62,629 nt of DNA from Streptomyces niger. GTDB lineage: Bacteria; Actinomycetota; Actinomycetes; Streptomycetales; Streptomycetaceae. The stretch lies in contig NZ_JOFQ01000030.1 in NCBI RefSeq assembly GCF_000718305.1, positions 1 to 62,629 of the forward strand, in the 5' to 3' direction. The notes below the pieces were generated by a model. The model was not told the origin of the DNA. It did not search any database and saw nothing but the letters and a program-made list of their open reading frames with translations. Numbering within the stretch: the stretch's first letter is position 1; the number at the start of each line of letters is the position of its first letter. Shown here piece after piece: positions 60,726 to 62,629 of this stretch. The position numbers were made by a program, and so were the translations under genes.

Positions 60726-61259
60726 TCAGCGGGCCAGTGGGAGTGGCGCGCCCATCACCGCGTACGGCGCGGGGGCGCTCGGGAAGAGCACGCGGCGGGC
60801 GAGGTCCTGATAACCGAGCGAGCGGTACAGCGCACGGGCCGGACTCTCGATGTCGATCGCGGACAGGATGCTGCGCGGGTGCGGAACCTCGTCGGTGATG
60901 CGCGTGATCAGCGCCCGGCCGATGCCGCGCTTCTGGTACGCGGGGTGGACGTGCAGCTCGGTGATGACGAAGGAGTCGTCCAGCCAGAAGTCCTGCCCGG
61001 TGCTGCGCAGGTAGGGCTCGACGACGCTGGACCACCAGTGGGAGCGGTCGTTGGGCAGGCCGTACACGAAGCCGGCCAGCCGGCCCTCGGGGGTGGTGGC
61101 ACCCAGGGCGCGCGCTCCGGGGGTGGTGAGGTGGCGCAGCACGATGTGGCGGCGCACGCCGATCTCGTCGTCCGTCAGGCCGAAGGCGAGCGCCTGCACG
61201 ACGAGCGCTTCGTCCACGCGGGCTGCCAGGTCGAGCGGGCCGACCACGACGTCATCCAT
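60726..61259 (-). CDS. GNAT family N-acetyltransferase
   Basis: 177 residues. The acetyl-CoA motif A VHPAYQKRGIGRALI at about 113-127 and the later ESPARALYRSLGYQ are typical. Substrate unknown. Starts at ATG 61259, on the same strand as and about 108 bp after the second GNAT gene. Confidence 0.88.
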   Translation of the reverse strand: MDDVVVGPLDLAARVDEALVVQALAFGLTDDEIGVRRHIVLRHLTTPGARALGATTPEGRLAGFVYGLPNDRSHWWSSVVEPYLRSTGQDFWLDDSFVITELHVHPAYQKRGIGRALITRITDEVPHPRSILSAIDIESPARALYRSLGYQDLARRVLFPSAPAPYAVMGAPLPLAR

Positions 61260-61367
61260 GGTCGGGAGCGTACACAGCCGGGGCGTCGAACACGATCGGA
61301 CCGGCCAGCTCGGCCGGGAGACGCCGGGTCACCGCGGCGCCGCGGCCGCGGGCGCGTGGCGTACCGG

Positions 61368-62210
61368 TCAGAACAGCACGCTCATGAACGCGCCGACCTC
61401 TTCGAAGCCGACCCGCCGGTACGCGGCCCGCGCGGCGGTGTTGAAGTCGTTGACGTACAGGCTGACGATGGGCGCGACGTCGGCGAGGGCGTAGCGCAGG
61501 ACGGCCGCCATGCCGGTCTCGGAGAGGCCCTTGCCGCGGTACTCGGGGGCGACCCAGACGCCCTGGATCTGGCAGGCGCGCAGCGTGGCGGCGCCGATCT
61601 CGGCCTTGAAGACGACCTTGCCGTCCTCGATGCGGGCGAAGGAGCGTCCGGCGCCGACCAGCTCGGCGACGCGGGCCTGGTAGAGCAGTCCGCCGTCGCC
61701 GGCCAGCGGTGAGATGCCGACCTCCTCGGTGAACATGGCCACGCACGCGGGCATGATCACGTCCATCTCGTCCTTGCGGATGCGGCGGACGTACGGGTCG
61801 GCGGCGACCTCGGTGGCGGGCCGGCTGGTGACCATCAGCGGCTGGTGGGCGCGGACCTCGCGGGCGGGGCCCCAGGCGGGCTCCAGGAGGGACCACAGCT
61901 CGGCCGTGGGGGCCGCGGGGCCGACGATGGAGGAGCAGCGGCGGCCCTGGCGGCGGGCGCGCTCGGCGAAGGCGCGTACGGCGTCGGGGGTGGCGCAGAT
62001 GGGGACGAGGTTGGCGCCCGCGTAGCAGAGGGACTCCAGCCGGCCGTTCTCGTACCAGCCCCACATCTCGCCGCCGAGGCGCCAGGGGTCGAGCCCGGCG
62101 ACCTGGACCCGGGCGGCCACGAAGGCGTTGGCGACCGGGTCGCGGTCCAGGACCGCGAGGGCATCGTCGAGCTCCCCGGGCTCAAGGACCTTGGTGGTGG
62201 TCGTCAGCAC
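61368..62210 (-). CDS. GNAT family acetyltransferase with DUF4081 domain
   Basis: 280 residues from the GTG at 62210. The N-terminal half (VANAFVAARVQVAGLDPWRLGGEMWGWYE, CSSIVGPAAPTAELW) is the actinobacterial DUF4081-type domain. The C-terminal half is a GNAT domain with GVWVAPEYRGKGLSETGM and NTAARAAYRRVGF. Conserved next to ispG in Streptomyces as I recall. An upstream open extension of 71 codons is arginine/proline-rich and rejected. Substrate unknown. Confidence 0.9.
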   Translation of the reverse strand: MLTTTTKVLEPGELDDALAVLDRDPVANAFVAARVQVAGLDPWRLGGEMWGWYENGRLESLCYAGANLVPICATPDAVRAFAERARRQGRRCSSIVGPAAPTAELWSLLEPAWGPAREVRAHQPLMVTSRPATEVAADPYVRRIRKDEMDVIMPACVAMFTEEVGISPLAGDGGLLYQARVAELVGAGRSFARIEDGKVVFKAEIGAATLRACQIQGVWVAPEYRGKGLSETGMAAVLRYALADVAPIVSLYVNDFNTAARAAYRRVGFEEVGAFMSVLF

Positions 62211-62286
62211 GTGTCGGTTTGCCTCACCGTGACGGGGCCGGGGCCGTAAGAGAGCAGGTCCAGGCACTGTACCTCGCGTACACGCG

Positions 62287-62327
62287 ATGCGCCCCCGCCC
62301 CTCTCGGAGCGAGGGACGGGGGCGCAT
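62287..62327 (-). terminator. Hairpin after ispG
   Basis: 17-bp stem with one mismatch (62287-62303 with 62311-62327), about 140 bp past the ispG stop on the minus strand. Confidence 0.6.
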
Positions 62328-62469
62328 GGCGCGAATTGTGGTTATCCACAGGGGGCGCGGGGGGCGGTGGGTGGGGGCTAGCTTCGCTATTAGTGCGGTG
62401 GAGGTGGGGGAGGGGCCTCGCACCGGGTGGTGGGGAGAGGGAGGGGCCCTGCCACGTACGCGGCGGAAC

Positions 62470-62629
62470 TCAGCCCGCGACCGCCACCGAAGGCTCCCCC
62501 GACTCCACCCCGTCCTTCTCCATCTGCTCGGCGATCTTCATGGCTTCCTCGATGAGGGTCTCCACGATCTTCGACTCCGGCACGGTCTTGATGACCTCGC
62601 CCTTCACGAAGATCTGCCCCTTGCCGTTA
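62470..62629 (-). CDS. ispG: IspG (GcpE), C-terminal fragment at window edge
   Basis: Only the last 52 codons are in the window. The translation ends [17 protein letters not shown] … [24 protein letters not shown], recognisable as the C-terminus of 4-hydroxy-3-methylbut-2-enyl-diphosphate synthase of the MEP isoprenoid pathway. The iron-sulphur cysteines and the start lie outside to the right. Confidence 0.85.
   Translation of the reverse strand, partial: NGKGQIFVKGEVIKTVPESKIVETLIEEAMKIAEQMEKDGVESGEPSVAVAG

Overview
The window looks like a core chromosomal segment of a Streptomyces (or very close Streptomycetaceae) genome. GC is high throughout. The gene order rnj–dapA–thyX … dapB–M16 peptidase–pnp–rpsO, then an ESX-type (type VII) secretion locus, then ribF … truB–rbfA–DUF503–infB–ylxR–nusA–rimP … proS–GNAT–GNAT–ispG is, as I recall it, the arrangement of the S. 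coelicolor SCO57xx region. Assignment comes from protein motifs and remembered synteny, not from a database search. Nearly all housekeeping genes lie on the minus strand.

Region by region: (1) 1–463: non-coding repeats resembling the promoter/leader arrays in front of streptomycete rRNA operons, reading out of the left edge. (2) 0.46–11.5 kb: RNA decay and processing (RNase J, PNPase), lysine/cell-wall precursor synthesis (DapA, DapB), thymidylate synthesis (ThyX), an M16 peptidase, ribosomal protein S15 and three small membrane proteins. (3) 11.7–20.5 kb: four tandem paralogues with a cytoplasmic kinase fold, one membrane anchor and a PQQ-type beta-propeller. Two keep the catalytic residues and two are pseudokinases. 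They follow eccD on the same strand. (4) 20.7–42.7 kb: the type VII secretion locus, with eccD and eccC divergent, eccB and eccE divergent, two mycosin proteases, two WXG100 proteins, a PE-like/EspB-like pair, an EspI-like MinD ATPase and, inserted between eccC and the first mycosin, a lower-GC three-gene cassette that resembles a chaperone–effector–immunity unit. (5) 42.8–43.8 kb: ribF. (6) 44–48.8 kb: a 1630-residue protein joining an inactive trypsin-like domain to a STAND-like P-loop NTPase. (7) 49.2–56.5 kb: the nusA/infB translation and transcription factor cluster. (8) 56.6–58.7 kb: a lipoprotein, a ferritin-like protein and an APH-fold protein lacking catalytic residues, on the plus strand. 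(9) 58.8–62.6 kb: proS, two acetyltransferases and the 3' end of ispG.

How it works together: EccB, EccC, EccD and EccE would form the membrane secretion complex. EsxA/EsxB-like proteins and the EspB-like pair are the probable exported substrates, EccC the motor, the mycosins the periplasmic-side proteases, and the EspI-like ATPase an accessory regulator. The kinase/pseudokinase cassette could link an extracellular signal read by the propellers to secretion. The most interesting elements for follow-up are the WXG/glycine-zipper effector cassette at 26.7–29.6 kb, the four-member propeller kinase array, and the pseudoprotease–NTPase at 44–48.8 kb. Short tandem repeats cluster at gene 3' ends and terminators, including duplications that contain the stop codons of the M16 peptidase gene and of nusA.
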